Positions 11,611 through 22,660 of a stretch of 64,000 nucleotides of DNA are shown here, piece by piece. The stretch's first letter is position 1. Every line of letters begins with the position of its first letter. The translations under genes and the position numbers were made by a program. The notes beneath the pieces are model-generated. The model was not told where the DNA came from, ran no database searches, and saw only the letters and a list, made by a program, of their open reading frames with translations. Source of the DNA: Eutrema japonicum (taxonomy: Eukaryota; Streptophyta; Magnoliopsida; Brassicales; Brassicaceae); contig BSQW01000004.1 in NCBI GenBank assembly GCA_030161315.1, forward strand, positions 35,128,001 to 35,192,000, in the 5' to 3' direction.

Positions 11611-12057
11611 CTGCATCAAGACAAGAGTAGCATTTAGCTCTCTAAATCCACAAAACAACACACTATGCAACTAAAAAACGAAAGTCAGATTGAAGCCATG
11701 GAGAGTAAAACATACTGACAAGCGTTGTTGATTCAAGCCACCATTTGCTTCGATTATGAAGTAACCATTAGAATTTGATCCGGCAAAAGCTCAATTCTAG
11801 AGTTACCATCTACACTACTTGCATAAGCCACCACTGTCAAATTCAAAAGAGGAAACTCGAACCTGCAGCAGAAACGTTTGTGCTAATGCAAGGTTTCCAT
11901 ATGCTTTTAACTCTTAGCTTCCATGCCGTCATCAGCTACAATCAGAAGAAGAAACTCTTAAATCATCACAAAACATGAAATCTAAAAGCTGTTCTCCAAA
12001 ATTCCATGATAAAGATCAGACAAAGGTAAAAAAAGACAGTATTACTCAAAACTTATT

Positions 12058-12476
12058 GTAAACTTCGCAATGTTTTCTTCATCGATAGCAGCAGCAAGGT
12101 CCTATTCGTGGGAATTATGCAACCAAATTTAACATACTTTATGTATGATATACTCCCATAATCACCATAAAACTCAGTTTAAACCTTACCGATAAGAATT
12201 TGCATTCTCGTGTTCGTGAAAAAGTTGGATCCATATCCTGCAGAAAAGTAGAAGTTAGAATCATGTCATAGTGATGGAAATAACATCAACTTTGCAAAGG
12301 TGGCACATGTCAGATTCATAATACTCAGCAATATCCTGTCAAAAGTAAGAAACCATTAATGTACCTATTAGTACAAAACAAACTACAGAAAATCTGCATA
12401 AGAGACACATGATACCTTGTAATATCTGGCAGCCATGTTGAGCCTTCCTATCTCGCAGAATATATTCACTGCTCGC
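12058..12476 (-). pseudogene. captured exons of alpha-SNAP
   Basis: Four minus-strand exons in the correct order match plant alpha-SNAP, the adaptor that brings NSF to SNARE complexes. AVNIFCEIGRLNMAARYYK (12476-12416) ends at a GT donor. DIAEYYESDM (12335-12300) starts after an AG acceptor. DMDPTFSRTRECKFLS (12237-12190) is bounded by CAG and GTAAGG. DLAAAIDEENIAKFT (12101-12058) starts after an AG acceptor and runs into a stop. About 85 residues between the second and third pieces are missing, as are the N-terminus and the C-terminal NSF-activating region. The introns show that genomic DNA was captured, not cDNA. It cannot encode a working protein. Confidence 0.9.
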
Positions 12477-12940
12477 ATAATATAAGTATGATCATGGTTA
12501 TATACTTATATTAGGACATGAAACACATGCATAGAGAAAAGAAAAACCACAAAGAGTTGATAATCACCCCTATATTACTGCAATAGTGAAGTGTCAATCA
12601 AAAACGAGGAATTGAACAACAGTCAGGAAAACATGAACTTATGAAACTCAACCAAATATTAAACCCAAACGAGTACGATTTATTATTACCCATAAGAGCA
12701 TTGGAGAGTGGAAGCAAAGCAAATGTAGCAAATCTGAAAAACAAGGAAAGCGAGAACGAAGCTGGATCTGATGATTGGCGTTAGCAATCTTATGGATCGA
12801 AAGGACTTTGCAGAATCCCGACCCTCGCAACAAAATCGAGCAGAAACCCTGACAAGATAATCGAACAACATAAGCTATAAAAACAAAATCGAGTAGCAGA
12901 AACCCTAACATCAAAATCGAACACTGAGAATGGAGAAGAC

Positions 12941-12992
12941 CTGAATCGGAGGATGGCGGTGGAAAATACAGCGGCGGGTTTGATTCCGACAA
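12941..12992 (-). pseudogene. possible captured first exon
   Basis: A minus-strand ATG opens MSESNPPLYFPPPSSDSG and meets a GT donor at 12940 (TCAG/GTCTTC). The upstream purine-rich sequence near 13000-13060 looks like a 5' UTR. It could be the first exon of a captured gene or of a chimeric transcript reading through the fragments at 12476-11268. I do not recognise the protein. Confidence 0.4.
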
Positions 12993-13388
12993 TTAAACAG
13001 AGAGAAGAGGGGATGAAGAGACAACGGCGGAGATGGTTTGAGATCGGAGAGATCGATTGAATGAAAAACTAGAGAAGAATGAAACCTATGGAGAGAAGAT
13101 GAAGTCTTGTCTTTTCTGTAGAAATGTCGATAGGAAGAGAAAAGAAATTATTTTTGCCCAAAAATTGGAGGAACTGGATCAAAAACCATATAATTGGCTA
13201 AGTATTTTTCCTCCAAAATGATTTTCTATCTATAGTAATCATTTTTGGGTTCCCGCATAATGAAATTCTTTCCCTACACGAATTTAATGCTACAATAGAA
13301 TTGGGATCCGATTTTGGCACTTTTAGTAGCATTGGTGAATTAGTGCTACAATGGACTTCTACCAATATATCATTTTCTTGTAGTGAAG

Positions 13389-14755
13389 TGATGTAAGAAC
13401 CAGTGGTGGCTCTCACGTTAAGGATAAAGATGGTGAACAAGGTAGGCGGTCGCCCTCTCCTAGGTTCGGTTGATGGTAAAAGGTGAGATGTTCTAACACG
13501 CAGGCGGCCGCCCTCTTGTGTGGGAACTAGTTTGATGGTGTGATGATGGAATGAAGTCACGAGACGAGGTGTGATGAATCTCTGATATGGTGAAAGCTCT
13601 GAGCTTTCTTGAATCGCACAAACAAACCAACAACAAAGGTGTAATCACTTCTCACGACACTTAGAAGAAAGTTCTACTTTATTGATAGGGGAAAAAGGTT
13701 GGTGACTACAAAGCTGCGTGTGGGACTTTATTAATAGTCCGTCAGCTTGAACCTTCTAGGGTTCGACACAAAAGCAGCAAAAGAAAGACTCTAAAACACA
13801 TGACTTGTGAAAGAAAACAACAAGAAGCCTAAAACAAAACGTAAACAACTAAAACACAAAAGCTCATCGTTTCATCAAAGCTATAAAAGGAAAGTATGGC
13901 CGCGACTAATAAAACTACTCTGTTGATGTCGTTTTGTTGAGGTACTTAGTCGTTGATCATTCTGGAATCACCTGCAAGAACAATATAATAATTGAAAAGT
14001 TTACATTGATGCGTAGAGGCCCGAGATGATGCATGCATGATCTTTGAGGACGAGTATAGTGCAAGTGTGTTCTTGACATGATAATTGCGGTAGGAGTCTT
14101 TTCTGGTATCCTCAAAGTTAGAAGAGTCTTCGTCTTCAAGTTCTTGCTCTCCATCAGCCTCCGTCTTCTCTTCTTGCTCAACTTGGCCTTCCTCGGCTAC
14201 GAGAAGCTTGTTGTGAAGCAACTCCATTCATGGACTGTCTACTAGCAAACTAGCTCGGCTATTAGCTTTAAAATATTTGATTTGTCGATGAGAATTACCT
14301 TCCTTGGTGATGTGATCGTTCAGGTCGTCTCTCAAGTCTGCAAAGTTCTTCTCGGCTATGGTAATGTTCTTCTCGGCTACGGTAAGGTTTGTCTCGGCTA
14401 AACCTGTTTCTGCTTGAGAAAATGGAAAAGTGCCTTGGCCGTTAGTCTTAAAATATTTACTTGGTCGAGAAATCTCACCTCCCTTAGTGCTAGATCGATC
14501 GCTTTGATTGCCTTCCAATGGTGGCTCTTGAATCGGTTCCATTAGGTCGTTATGGCCGTGTATGACATTCATGTCAGGCAACAAAGGATCAGTTGGGTCC
14601 AGTGAGTTGATGTAGTTGTGAAAGGCATTCTTGTATCTATCTCTCATCTGTTTGATCTTGGACCGCGTCATGGCTCCTTCTTGGATCGCGTCATGGCTCG
14701 TTCTTGGATCGTTGGCATGATGCTTAGAACGTCACTTGGCTCGATGTCCACATCA
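13389..14755 (-). mobile_element. gag-only retroelement or fragment, TGATGT...ACATCA ends
   Basis: The element begins TGATGTAAG and ends CCACATCA, giving 6-bp inverted ends. It is flanked by AGAAG (7907-7911, now separated by the later CACTA) and AGAAG (14756-14760), a 5-bp target duplication typical of LTR elements. The surrounding X LTR rejoins perfectly when it is removed. It carries a minus-strand gag-like frame. I cannot find two long direct LTRs, so it may be a deleted or terminal-repeat-poor retroelement. Confidence 0.65.
13946..14671 (-). pseudogene. gag-like reading frame with one internal stop
   Basis: From an ATG at 14671 the frame reads MTRSKIKQMRDRYKNAFHNY, a start resembling that of plant gypsy gag proteins (MTRSK.K.MK). 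Charged, helix-prone repeats follow (AEKNITIAEKN). One TGA at 14230-14228 interrupts the frame, which then continues in phase with MELLHNKLLVAEEGQVEQEE to 13946, about 240 codons in all. Two near-identical upstream segments (GGAGCCATGACGCG and GAGCCATGACGCG) surround the start. There is no zinc knuckle, protease or polymerase. Confidence 0.5.
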
Positions 14756-14760
14756 AGAAG

Positions 14761-14934
14761 CCTCAGATTAAGTTGTTTGTGAGATTTAGATTACTTGTTT
14801 GTTCAACTAATGAGAGAGTCAATCAACCCACCACCATCCCATCTCTACCAACATTCTTACTTCTGCGTGCATAGCTTGTTGTCTTTGACAACCTCGTGAT
14901 CAATAAACTTTGTGTGACTCCGAGTCTTATATAA
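14761..14934 (+). repeat. LTR of family X, copy A, second part
   Basis: Continues copy A after the two insertions. CAGATTAAGTTGTTTGTGAG through GACAACCTCGTGATCAATAA to GTGACTCCGAGT matches 56907-57066 of copy C. The end lies just before the primer site at 14937. Confidence 0.85.
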
Positions 14935-14936
14935 TA

Positions 14937-14950
14937 TGGTATTTGAGCAC
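14937..14950 (+). promoter_or_regulatory. primer-binding site of family X
   Basis: TGGTATTTGAGCAC matches the common plant PBS TGGTATCAGAGCAC (initiator Met tRNA type) at all but two positions. Its place directly after the LTR marks copy A as a 5' LTR in plus orientation. Confidence 0.75.
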
Positions 14951-15599
14951 AAGTTTCTATCAAGGTGCTTTTGTTCTTTAACATTCTGTTTTGTTCATTT
15001 CATTATTTCATAAATAAATATTTTGCTTTTGTCGATTTCCTTTGAGTTTTGTATCATTTCCATTTAAAAATAAAAAAATAAAAGTATTGTTCTTGCTTAT
15101 TTCCTTTGATGTTTTCATATTTCAATTTCTCATATACCTAAAACCAAAAAAAGAAGAGTTTTACGTTGTTCTATGGGGTTTTTGCATGGGGATTCATCAC
15201 TTTGTGAAAATATATATTGACGTTTAACACTTTCGAAAATCAACAAAATTATGTAACACTTTTTGGACTGTACATCACATGATCGGACGATTATGCTCCA
15301 GGAAAAACATTGATAACATGACACGCGCTACATCAGTATATGACCAGCCTAAAACCAGCATGTCACGTGTCTAGCGCCTTTGTTTAGATCCACAACATGG
15401 GCCCCCAATATTAACGACGGTAATTTAGAAATATTAATAACCTCATTAAATTAACCCATTCTTTAATCATGGTCGTTAATCCACTCGCCATACATATTTT
15501 TTCTATCACAGCGCTGCTTTCATTGGTGCGTGTATACTACACGTAAACACCAAAATTTACGAAACTGTCAACATACGTGAAGAGGGAACAATATTAATG

Positions 15600-15910
15600 T
15601 TGAAGTGGCAGCGGTGACTAAGAGGGAGACGGAGGCGGCAGCAACAGAAAGAGAAATAGCGGTGTCGGCAAGAGAGACAACGGCGTCGCAACGGAGAAGG
15701 AGACGGAGGCATCGGCGATGGAAAGAGAGATGTCATCATCAGCAAAGGAGAGGGAGACGGAGGTGTCGGCGACGAAGAGGGAGATGGAGGCGTCTGCGAT
15801 GGAGAGGGAGACATCAGGGGCTGAGGCTCTTCAGGTGGTTGAGTGCGAGTGGGAGGCGTCTGCATCGGCGGAGGCGCTCTTGAAGAAGATCGAAGTGGCT
15901 GCGTGAGATT
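15600..15910 (+). repeat. GA-rich coding-like minisatellite of the MULE family
   Basis: Imperfect 18-21 bp units (GAGAGGGAGACGGAGGCGTCG-like) read as (A/T)(M/T)(E/K)REXEAS(A) repeats, then a non-repetitive end (EALQVVEC). The same block recurs at 29440-29780 and 37420-37720 with changed unit numbers and frame shifts. It may be a decayed low-complexity ORF of this MULE family. Opposite-strand proline-rich frames are shadows. Confidence 0.6.
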
Positions 15911-16311
15911 AGGATACAACGTAGTGAATCTAGAAAGGCCGCCATTATTAAAAATGATCCTAAGAGGCTTTGTTGGGTTTAATCTCTTTAGATTCGCCAA
16001 AAATCTTTGATGATTGATTTCATTTTTTTTGTTTTTGAACATTTGACTGATTTCATCTTTATCCTTTGATTCTTCTTATCCTTCCACCACAGCCTCTACT
16101 CCTCCTCGCTTCTTGTTTGTTTCGTCCCTCTCTTTCTCTCTCTCACTTCTCTCTTTTGTTCTCTCTCCTCCACCGCCTTCCAAAAAATATGATCGTTATG
16201 AAAGATTATTCAGTAAAAGGAAGGAAAATACAGTATTCGGGTTGAATAATTTTACGGGATCTGTGGCACTTATTGACAACTTTTTTGGTGACGTCACTTC
16301 CCGACGACGGC

Positions 16312-17998
16312 TGATAACACCAAATTTTTACCCATTTTGCTATATATTTTAGAACCCTTTAATAATTGTTCCACTTGGTTTTCTATGCTTTTATTACGCA
16401 TTTCGCATGTTTGCGGTTTTAAGACTCATTTCAGGTAACTCGGAGTAAGAGAGTACATTTCAGAGCAAAAGTATGTTTTTGAATAAACTTGGACCGTTAA
16501 GAAGTCTTGCAATCAAATAAGACTTTTTCACCGTCTGATCATCACCAAATTTGGATACAGCAAAGTAGAGTCAACCAGATTTCAAATGCAATTGGATTGG
16601 GGACAATCCAATGGTTGGATCCTAAAATATACCCGAAGCACTGAAGACCGATGAAGCTGTCCGAAGAAGCAGTCCACCGCGGGTCAAGGAGCCGGACCCG
16701 CGGCCAAGAACCATTCCGCCACCCCTGGAGCCACTCCACCCGTGGCCAGGACCCAGTTCGCCGCAGCCAGAAGGGACGGACCCGCGGACAAGCCTAATTC
16801 CGCCCAAGACAATCCGTTTCTTCACCCGAGGCCAAAACCATCTTTTTCCGTCAAACCCTAAAGCGACCTAAGCTTGTTGAAGACCTATAAATATTTGTTT
16901 TAGACAGAAATTTCGATAATCCCAACTTTAGACATCATTCTACACATTATTTTTGCTTTCTTGAACTCTTGTATCGAGATTCTCGGGATTGGTGATGAGG
17001 TTTCTCACCGAGGTTAGTTGAGGCTTCTTCACCAATCTCATGCTTAATTTAATTATGTCTTTTTCCAGTATGTCTAAGTAGTTTAGATTGTTGGATTTAA
17101 AAGATTATTGAGGGGAATTATATGTTCGATAAGGATTTCACTCGGTAAACCCTAGCCGATTTCTAGAGCTCTTCTTGTGGAAAGTTATTAATGCATGAAT
17201 TTTCATGAACTAGAGGCTGATAGGGGGAGTTTAGAACCACGGAAGTGTTGCATCTAATCACCAGCAAAGTTCATCAACAAGGTGTGCGCGTCGTAAGATT
17301 TCGGAAGTATACTTACGAAGTGCCGTGAACCTATGGACCCACTAGCATATCACAATCTTACGTGCGGCCAGAGACGGAAGCTACTGGTTGAGTGAATAGA
17401 TTGTATGGTGTAGGTTATACGGAAATAGACTACGACATTCTTGTGTCTTGTTCGTGGAGTTATAATCTAGAAACACCGGTTACTAATGAGATAGGGGCCG
17501 TTTGATTGAATCGAACATACCTTGAGATATTCCTCTCGACCCAGCAACGTTTTAGGATAGTTACAACCGTCTCTAGTAGTTTAGTTTAGCAATTGAGTTT
17601 GTATAAGTAGTTTAGTTATCGATTTCATTAGGATTAGGTTAGTAGTCGATTTTCTTAGGTATTAGGTTAGTATTAGAATTTCTTAGGATATGTTTAGTTT
17701 CTCTTAGCATTAGTTTAGTAGTTAAAATTCCCTTAGTATAGAGTAGCCATCGATTTTCTTAGATTAGATTAGTAGAAGTTTTCCGTTTCTCGTTCTTTAC
17801 AATTCTAGTTACAAAAACCCTATAAAAATATATTCGTTATAGGTTTATTTACTATACTGTGTCTAAGGTGTCATAGAACAGCACCCTCTCCCTTTGGATC
17901 GATACCTCAAGTACTACAATGCACACATGTGCACTTGCAGGCTTTAAGGTTTATAAATTTAAGACCTAAAGTTTCGTAGACGAATCTGATTTGCATCA
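16312..17998 (+). repeat. 5' LTR of the Athila-like element
   Basis: 1687 bp, TGATAACACC...TTTGCATCA. It aligns along its length with 26453-28152 and with a third copy at 53424-54953. It includes GC-rich segments (CCGCGGCCA-like, 16675-16800) and a TATA-like TATAAATAT at 16886. Confidence 0.92.
16886..16894 (+). promoter_or_regulatory. TATA box of the Athila-like LTR
   Basis: GACCTATAAATA is conserved in all three plus-strand LTR copies (also at about 27009 and 53973), downstream of the GC-rich segment. It is the likely core promoter. Confidence 0.6.
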
Positions 17999-18002
17999 AT
18001 TT

Positions 18003-18022
18003 TTTGACGCCCTTGCCGGGGA
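18003..18022 (+). promoter_or_regulatory. primer-binding site (tRNA-Asp type)
   Basis: TTTGACGCCCTTGCCGGGGA lies just after the 5' LTR. It matches the Athila/Tat primer site TGGCGCCGTTGCCGGGGA with a few changes. The related copy at 54955 reads GACGCCGTTGTCGGGGA. Confidence 0.8.
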
Positions 18023-18126
18023 GAGATCGCTACAGCTTCTATCACACCTTAGAGGTTAGTAAAACGACTCTAGAACAAAATTTTGCTATTTGATTTTTGG
18101 TTTTTTTTTGTTTCAGGCTTTGAAAC

Positions 18127-18880
18127 ATGAACTCGCCTTTGGAGCGAGATTGCTACTACGAGTGTGGTTACTATGCCCATCTTGCGCTCACCACCATCAT
18201 GACTCACATGCTGTGTGTGACTCGTTCTACATGGATCAGAAACCGGCACCGACCAACTACTCTCAAGGAAGCCACGAGCGTCCTTACTACCGAGATGAGC
18301 CTTTTGCGTCTCCCGTTGTCAACTCTAGACAACGTTCATACCATCAACACCATCATTTATCGGTCCAGCACGTGTTCAACTTGGAGATTAGCGTACGTCT
18401 GGATGCGATCAACGCCATGCTTAATCAATACCTCGATTGCCAAGTCGTGACAGAGGCGGCCATGAACAAAAGGCCATATACAATCTACACTGAATTCAAC
18501 AAGAAGTTTGATGACCTTGCTGCTCACATCACCACCCTTGAGGAACAAACCCTAAGAGACGCTGGTGCTATTCAAGAAAAGACAAAAACCATGGAGGAGG
18601 AACAAACGAAGCAAAAATACGATATTATTCAGAATTTCATGGAGATTCGCGATTCAAAGCAAGAGATTAAATAAACTAGTGAGTTTGCCTCTTGGTACAG
18701 AGATTAGACTGATGAAGAACTTCAAGAAGTCGAGTATCGTCTCAGCATACTCGAATACAAGGCTAGAGAAACCGATGCTTCGGTTAGTCACTTATCCGAC
18801 ACACAAAAGACAAACAACCCTTGTTTAGAGGAACTATCTAAAGATCATGAGAAGCATGATTCAACACTTGATGACCATGT
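18127..18880 (+). pseudogene. Athila-like gag, first part
   Basis: Starts with ATG at 18127 (MNSPLERDCYYECGYY), shifts frame near 18185, then reads DSFYMDQKPAPTNYSQGSHE and EFNKKFDDLAAHITTLEEQT, ending at a stop (18672-18674). The same frame continues past that stop and another near 18706 (RLSILEYKARETDASVSHLS) to DDH at 18880, where a minus-strand LTR element interrupts it. The frame resumes exactly at 23504. A homologous N-terminus is at 55080-55360 (DSFYIDRKPAPTTYSQRRYE). Gag would form the particle core; this copy is inactive. Confidence 0.78.
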
Positions 18881-20648
18881 TGATAAAGGATTTTTGTTAA
18901 GTTCATATCAATTCCTCTATGCTTGTCATTGTAGCATAAGAGGTGTCAATCCATAGAGGTTAAGATTAATGCACTAGGAATGCATGAAACTTCTTTAGCT
19001 AGAGCAAATGATTTGAGTTTTTATATTTTTATGATTTTAAACTAAGAAAGTAAAATGCAAGAAAGAAAACAAAGATAGAAATGTTAGATCATGGATTAAA
19101 CAAGGAAATGAATGATTAACAATCAATTAATGATGACAAAGATTGCATTAAACACTGTCCTATAACATGTAATTCACAAATATAACTAATCCATTCTCAT
19201 GGCACTAATCACCTAATTGACATGAACTCTCGTTTGCAATTAGATAATCAATGAGCATTAATCTCCAATTCCAATTAGCTCACTAATCACCCTAGACATC
19301 AACTCTCATTGGATAGGGTGTAGAAAGCTCACAAAATGCTTGGTTCAAGTGAATTCATTTGGCTAGGGTAAAGGTCTTGAGATTAAGTTGATCTCAAATG
19401 TATGGGATTATTCTGATGCAAGGGATCTCTCAATGAATGAGCAAGCTTTAGCAAAATGATAAGAGTAAAAGGCAATCTATGCATACAAGGATAGACTTAC
19501 ATCTACCCAATGCCTAAAATGTCTCTAACCCTGGCATCTCTACCCATGAAGCCCCAAACCTAAGCTACCCTTTTCCTATAAGGCAATTTTGCCTTCATGT
19601 TCCATATGTTTACTTCTTCTTCCACTTCATCTCATCTCACTTGGGGAATTTATTCTTCTCCATTGAATCTTGTGGCTTCGTGCTTCTCTTATTGTTTTCC
19701 TTAGCTCTTCTTTTCTTTCTTTTTCTTTGTCTTGCCTCATCTTTCATCATTTGATGTCGTAGCCAATTTTTGGCTTCTTCCTTTTTCATTGAATTTTATG
19801 AGGCTATAACTATTACTAAGAGCTAATCTCATTAACTTGCACCAACCACATCACAATATTGTATTCCCCTTTCACCTTCACGTTCTCTCTTTTGAACTCA
19901 ATTCCTTCTCATTCCACAATCCCATTAGTCACACATTTTTATTCATACAAAACCCGAAACTTCCCTTTCCAACGAGCTTAACTAGTCTAACCCTTGATGT
20001 TGGGCTAGATCTACATGCAAACCTATCATTGTCGCCCTAAACTCAACACTTTTTGCCAAACTTACTCGAAAAATTAGGCCTTACATTCGCACACTAAAGA
20101 TTTTGGCTCGAAAGGAGGGTAGGTTAAAGGTATGGTTAGCCGCTGCAATGAGGAGAATCGGCTATTTGGGCTAGGAAGAGAGTGGTGACAAGGATAAGAG
20201 AGCCCAAATATGTATGTGGTAACCATGAACTCACTATGACATGCATGAACATGATAATTTCAATTTTAAAATTAAGGTTTCCACGTAAGTAGGATTGGAA
20301 TCAAATCAAAACTTGCTTTAGCTAAGACCCTTGTGATGAAACGCGAGATCAAAATATGGTTCATCCTTGATTTCAAACACGAGATCAAAAGCATCAAATA
20401 ACTAGAAACTAGGGCATTGAATCAAGCTCTTAAAATGGTACTCTACATGGATCATTGTTTCTCCCAATGCAATATGCAATGCACCCTATACGAAATCAAG
20501 ACTCAATCCTACATATGGGATGCAACTAAATGATTTCAGTTTCAAAAATTTTAAACTTTTTCAAAATTTTTGAGAATGAATGATATGCGTGAGACTCAAG
20601 TATGCAAAAGGGAAGATACGAAAATAAAATACAAGGTCAAATGACACA
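18881..20648 (-). repeat. 3' LTR of the minus-strand LTR element
   Basis: The first 468 plus-strand bases (TGATAAAGGATTTTTGTTAAG to GCTTGGTTCAA, 18881-19348) match 21137-21606 closely. Beyond that the two LTRs no longer align visibly, so one or both were rearranged. It contains CT-rich stretches near 19600-19760 but no gene. Confidence 0.7.
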
Positions 20649-20649
20649 A

Positions 20650-20661
20650 ACCCCTCTCCCA
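20650..20661 (-). promoter_or_regulatory. polypurine tract of the minus-strand LTR element
   Basis: On the minus strand TTGGGAGAGGGGTT immediately precedes the LTR start TGTGTCATTTGACC. The phrase CAAGTTTGGGAGAGGGG is typical just before gypsy 3' LTRs in plants. Confidence 0.7.
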
Positions 20662-21118
20662 AACTTGAATTTCACCGTCCCGGTGCAACAAAAGTCAAGG
20701 AGAAGGTAAAAATATGCAATATATTGACAATAAAATGGAGTGAAAATCATACCTTGGAATTGGATCGAGGAGGAGAGGAGTGTGACAAGTTGTGGCTCAA
20801 ACCCTCCTTTCATCACACACCACGACCTTGGACCCAAGAGACCATTCTTAGATCGATCCGACCCAAATTTGCCATCCTTTTTTGGTGAGGATCGGGGTCC
20901 TCTTTATTCGTGCTTGTTTTGTGTCTCAAGCTCGACGAGGGATATACTTGGGGAAGTCCCCAAGGGCGCGTTTAACGTCACTAACTTGACGGTTGCTTCC
21001 TCATTTTCACTCCCTTCATGAAAATCACAAGAAAAGGAAAAATATTAGCAAAAAAATAAAATTAAAAGGCTCTAGTCTCAAGAAGATTCAAAATCCGAAT
21101 GATCAATGCTAAACTCCA

Positions 21119-21136
21119 ATGGCAACGGCGCCAAAT
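21119..21136 (-). promoter_or_regulatory. primer-binding site of the minus-strand LTR element
   Basis: On the minus strand ATTTGGCGCCGTTGCCATTG lies next to the LTR end (TTATCA). TGGCGCCGTTGCC is the tRNA-Asp complement used by Athila-type elements. Confidence 0.8.
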
Positions 21137-22182
21137 TGATAAATGATTTTTGTTAAGTTCATATCAATTCCTCTATGCTTGTCACTGTAGCATAAGAGGT
21201 GGCAATACATAGAGGTTAAGATTTATGCACTAGGAATCCATGAAACTTCTTAAGTTAAAGCAAATGATTTGGATTTTTATATATTTTATGATTTTAAACT
21301 AAGAAAGTAAAATGCAAGAAAGAAAACAAAGATAGAAATGTTAGATCATGGATTAAACAAGCAAATGAATGATTAACAATCAAATAATGATGACAAAGAT
21401 TGCATTAAACACTGTCCTAGAACATTGAATTCACAAATATAACTAATCCATTCTCATGGCACTAATCACCTAATTGACATAAACTCTCGTTTGCAATTAG
21501 TTAATCAATGAGCATTAATCTCCCATTCCAATTAGCTCACTAATCACCCTAGACATCAACTCTCATTGGCTAGGGTGTGAAAAGCTCACAAAAGGCTTGG
21601 TTCAAACATTTCATTGAACACCTCTCGTGCGTGAAATATGCTTAAGCTCTAATTTTGATCTCTCAATCTAAACTAGCCTTAAGATCAACCTATGTGAAGG
21701 ATCTAACAAGATGCAATCAAAATCATCATCATTCATGACACTAATGCACACAATCTATGCCATTCCTTAGGCATATAACACTTAAACAAGACTAATACAC
21801 TCTCATGGTCTTAATCCCTTTGTTAATCACTTAATCAAGAATCAAATTCTCATTTGTGATTTGATGATTAAAAAGCATTAATTAAAAGTTTCATTAATCA
21901 AAATACACCTTAGACATCCATTCTCATGAGCTAAGATATGTAAATCCCTTATTTTGTTCTTTGAGAATTTCATCAAACATTTGGTGTGCATGATTTTCCC
22001 TTTGATTTAGATTTAAGTTTCTCAAATTAAATCTAGTATTAAGGACACTAAATAAGGAATGCAAGCAATGATTAAGAACATAAGCAACACAAATCAATCA
22101 TCAAACCATCCAAATCAAGCAAACCATGATCCAACAAAAAGTCTAAAATCCAAAGAACATGAAGAACAAAAGAGAAAAAGAC

Positions 22183-22389
22183 CGTCTCACATCGATTCGT
22201 GCGATGGGAGACCACATATATGAAGGAGGAATGGAAGCTTGGTTCGCTTCAAGATAACTCAGATGCACCTCTGTTTTCTTAAAATTTTAGTATAATTTTT
22301 TTGATTCGAAACCCGTCAAAGAAAGAAACACAAGTTGTAAAAAAGGTTTTTTTGTTTGAATAAATTTGACATTCAATTCAAAAAAAAAA
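22183..22389 (+). mobile_element. 5'-truncated LINE tail
   Basis: Encodes the LINE ORF2 C-terminus (RLTSIRAMGDHIYEGGMEAW then FASR, stop near 22253), followed by a 3' UTR with TTTGAATAAATTTGACATTC and an A-tract. It is flanked by AAAGAGAAAAAGAC (22169-22182 and 22390-22403), a 14-bp target duplication. The C-terminus is homologous to those at 3050-3167 and 43741-43840. Confidence 0.88.
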
Positions 22390-22584
22390 AAAGAGAAAAA
22401 GACATAAAAATAAGGAAATTGCATAAATAAAGGATAGAGTTGAATAAATCTTCTCTAGAGTGGCATTTTTTATGAAGAGCAATCAAAATCCCTCCAAAAG
22501 AGAGCTTGGGTCGTGCCCAACCCTTGGGAGAAGAAGACTTAGCAAAAAAAAAGGTTTCAAGAGTATTTAAACCAAAAGGGGGCG

Positions 22585-22660
22585 AACCGGGTCAACCCGG
22601 AACAAACCGGGCCAACCCGGAACAAACCGGGCCAACCCGGAACAAACCGGGCATTGACCC
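22585..22660. repeat. 20-bp tandem repeat
   Basis: AACCGGG(C/T)CAACCCGGAACA repeats about 3.7 times. Each unit holds the near-palindrome CCGGGCCAACCCGG. Confidence 0.9.

Larger units (their letters stand above)
7912..13385. mobile_element. CACTA element carrying captured gene fragments (Pack-CACTA)
   Basis: The left end reads CACTACAAAAAAGGCACGTT (7912), and the right end reversed reads CACTACAAGAAAATGATATA; both continue TTGGTAG. The 3-bp target AAG is duplicated at 7909-7911 and 13386-13388. Subterminal copies of TGCTAC(C/G)-type motifs occur at both ends. No transposase domain is visible. The interior holds minus-strand exon fragments of at least three ordinary plant genes plus several unidentified exons, and a telomere-like repeat tract. 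It is therefore a non-autonomous, gene-capturing element inserted in the X LTR. Confidence 0.9.

Noticed and set aside
12648..12992. A single 114-codon minus-strand gene
   Set aside because: Only the first 18 codons look coding and a GT donor follows at once; the remainder reads like intron or UTR sequence (LLLDFVFIAYVV).
15557..16042. 161-codon proline/serine-rich minus-strand ORF (and similar ones at 29515-29736 and 37372-37677)
   Set aside because: It is the reverse translation of the GA-rich minisatellite; its length follows from low-complexity sequence lacking stop triplets.
18003..18022. tRNA gene suggested by tRNA-like sequence
   Set aside because: Only the 3' complementary segment is present, directly after an LTR; it is a primer-binding site. 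No cloverleaf could be formed here or elsewhere.
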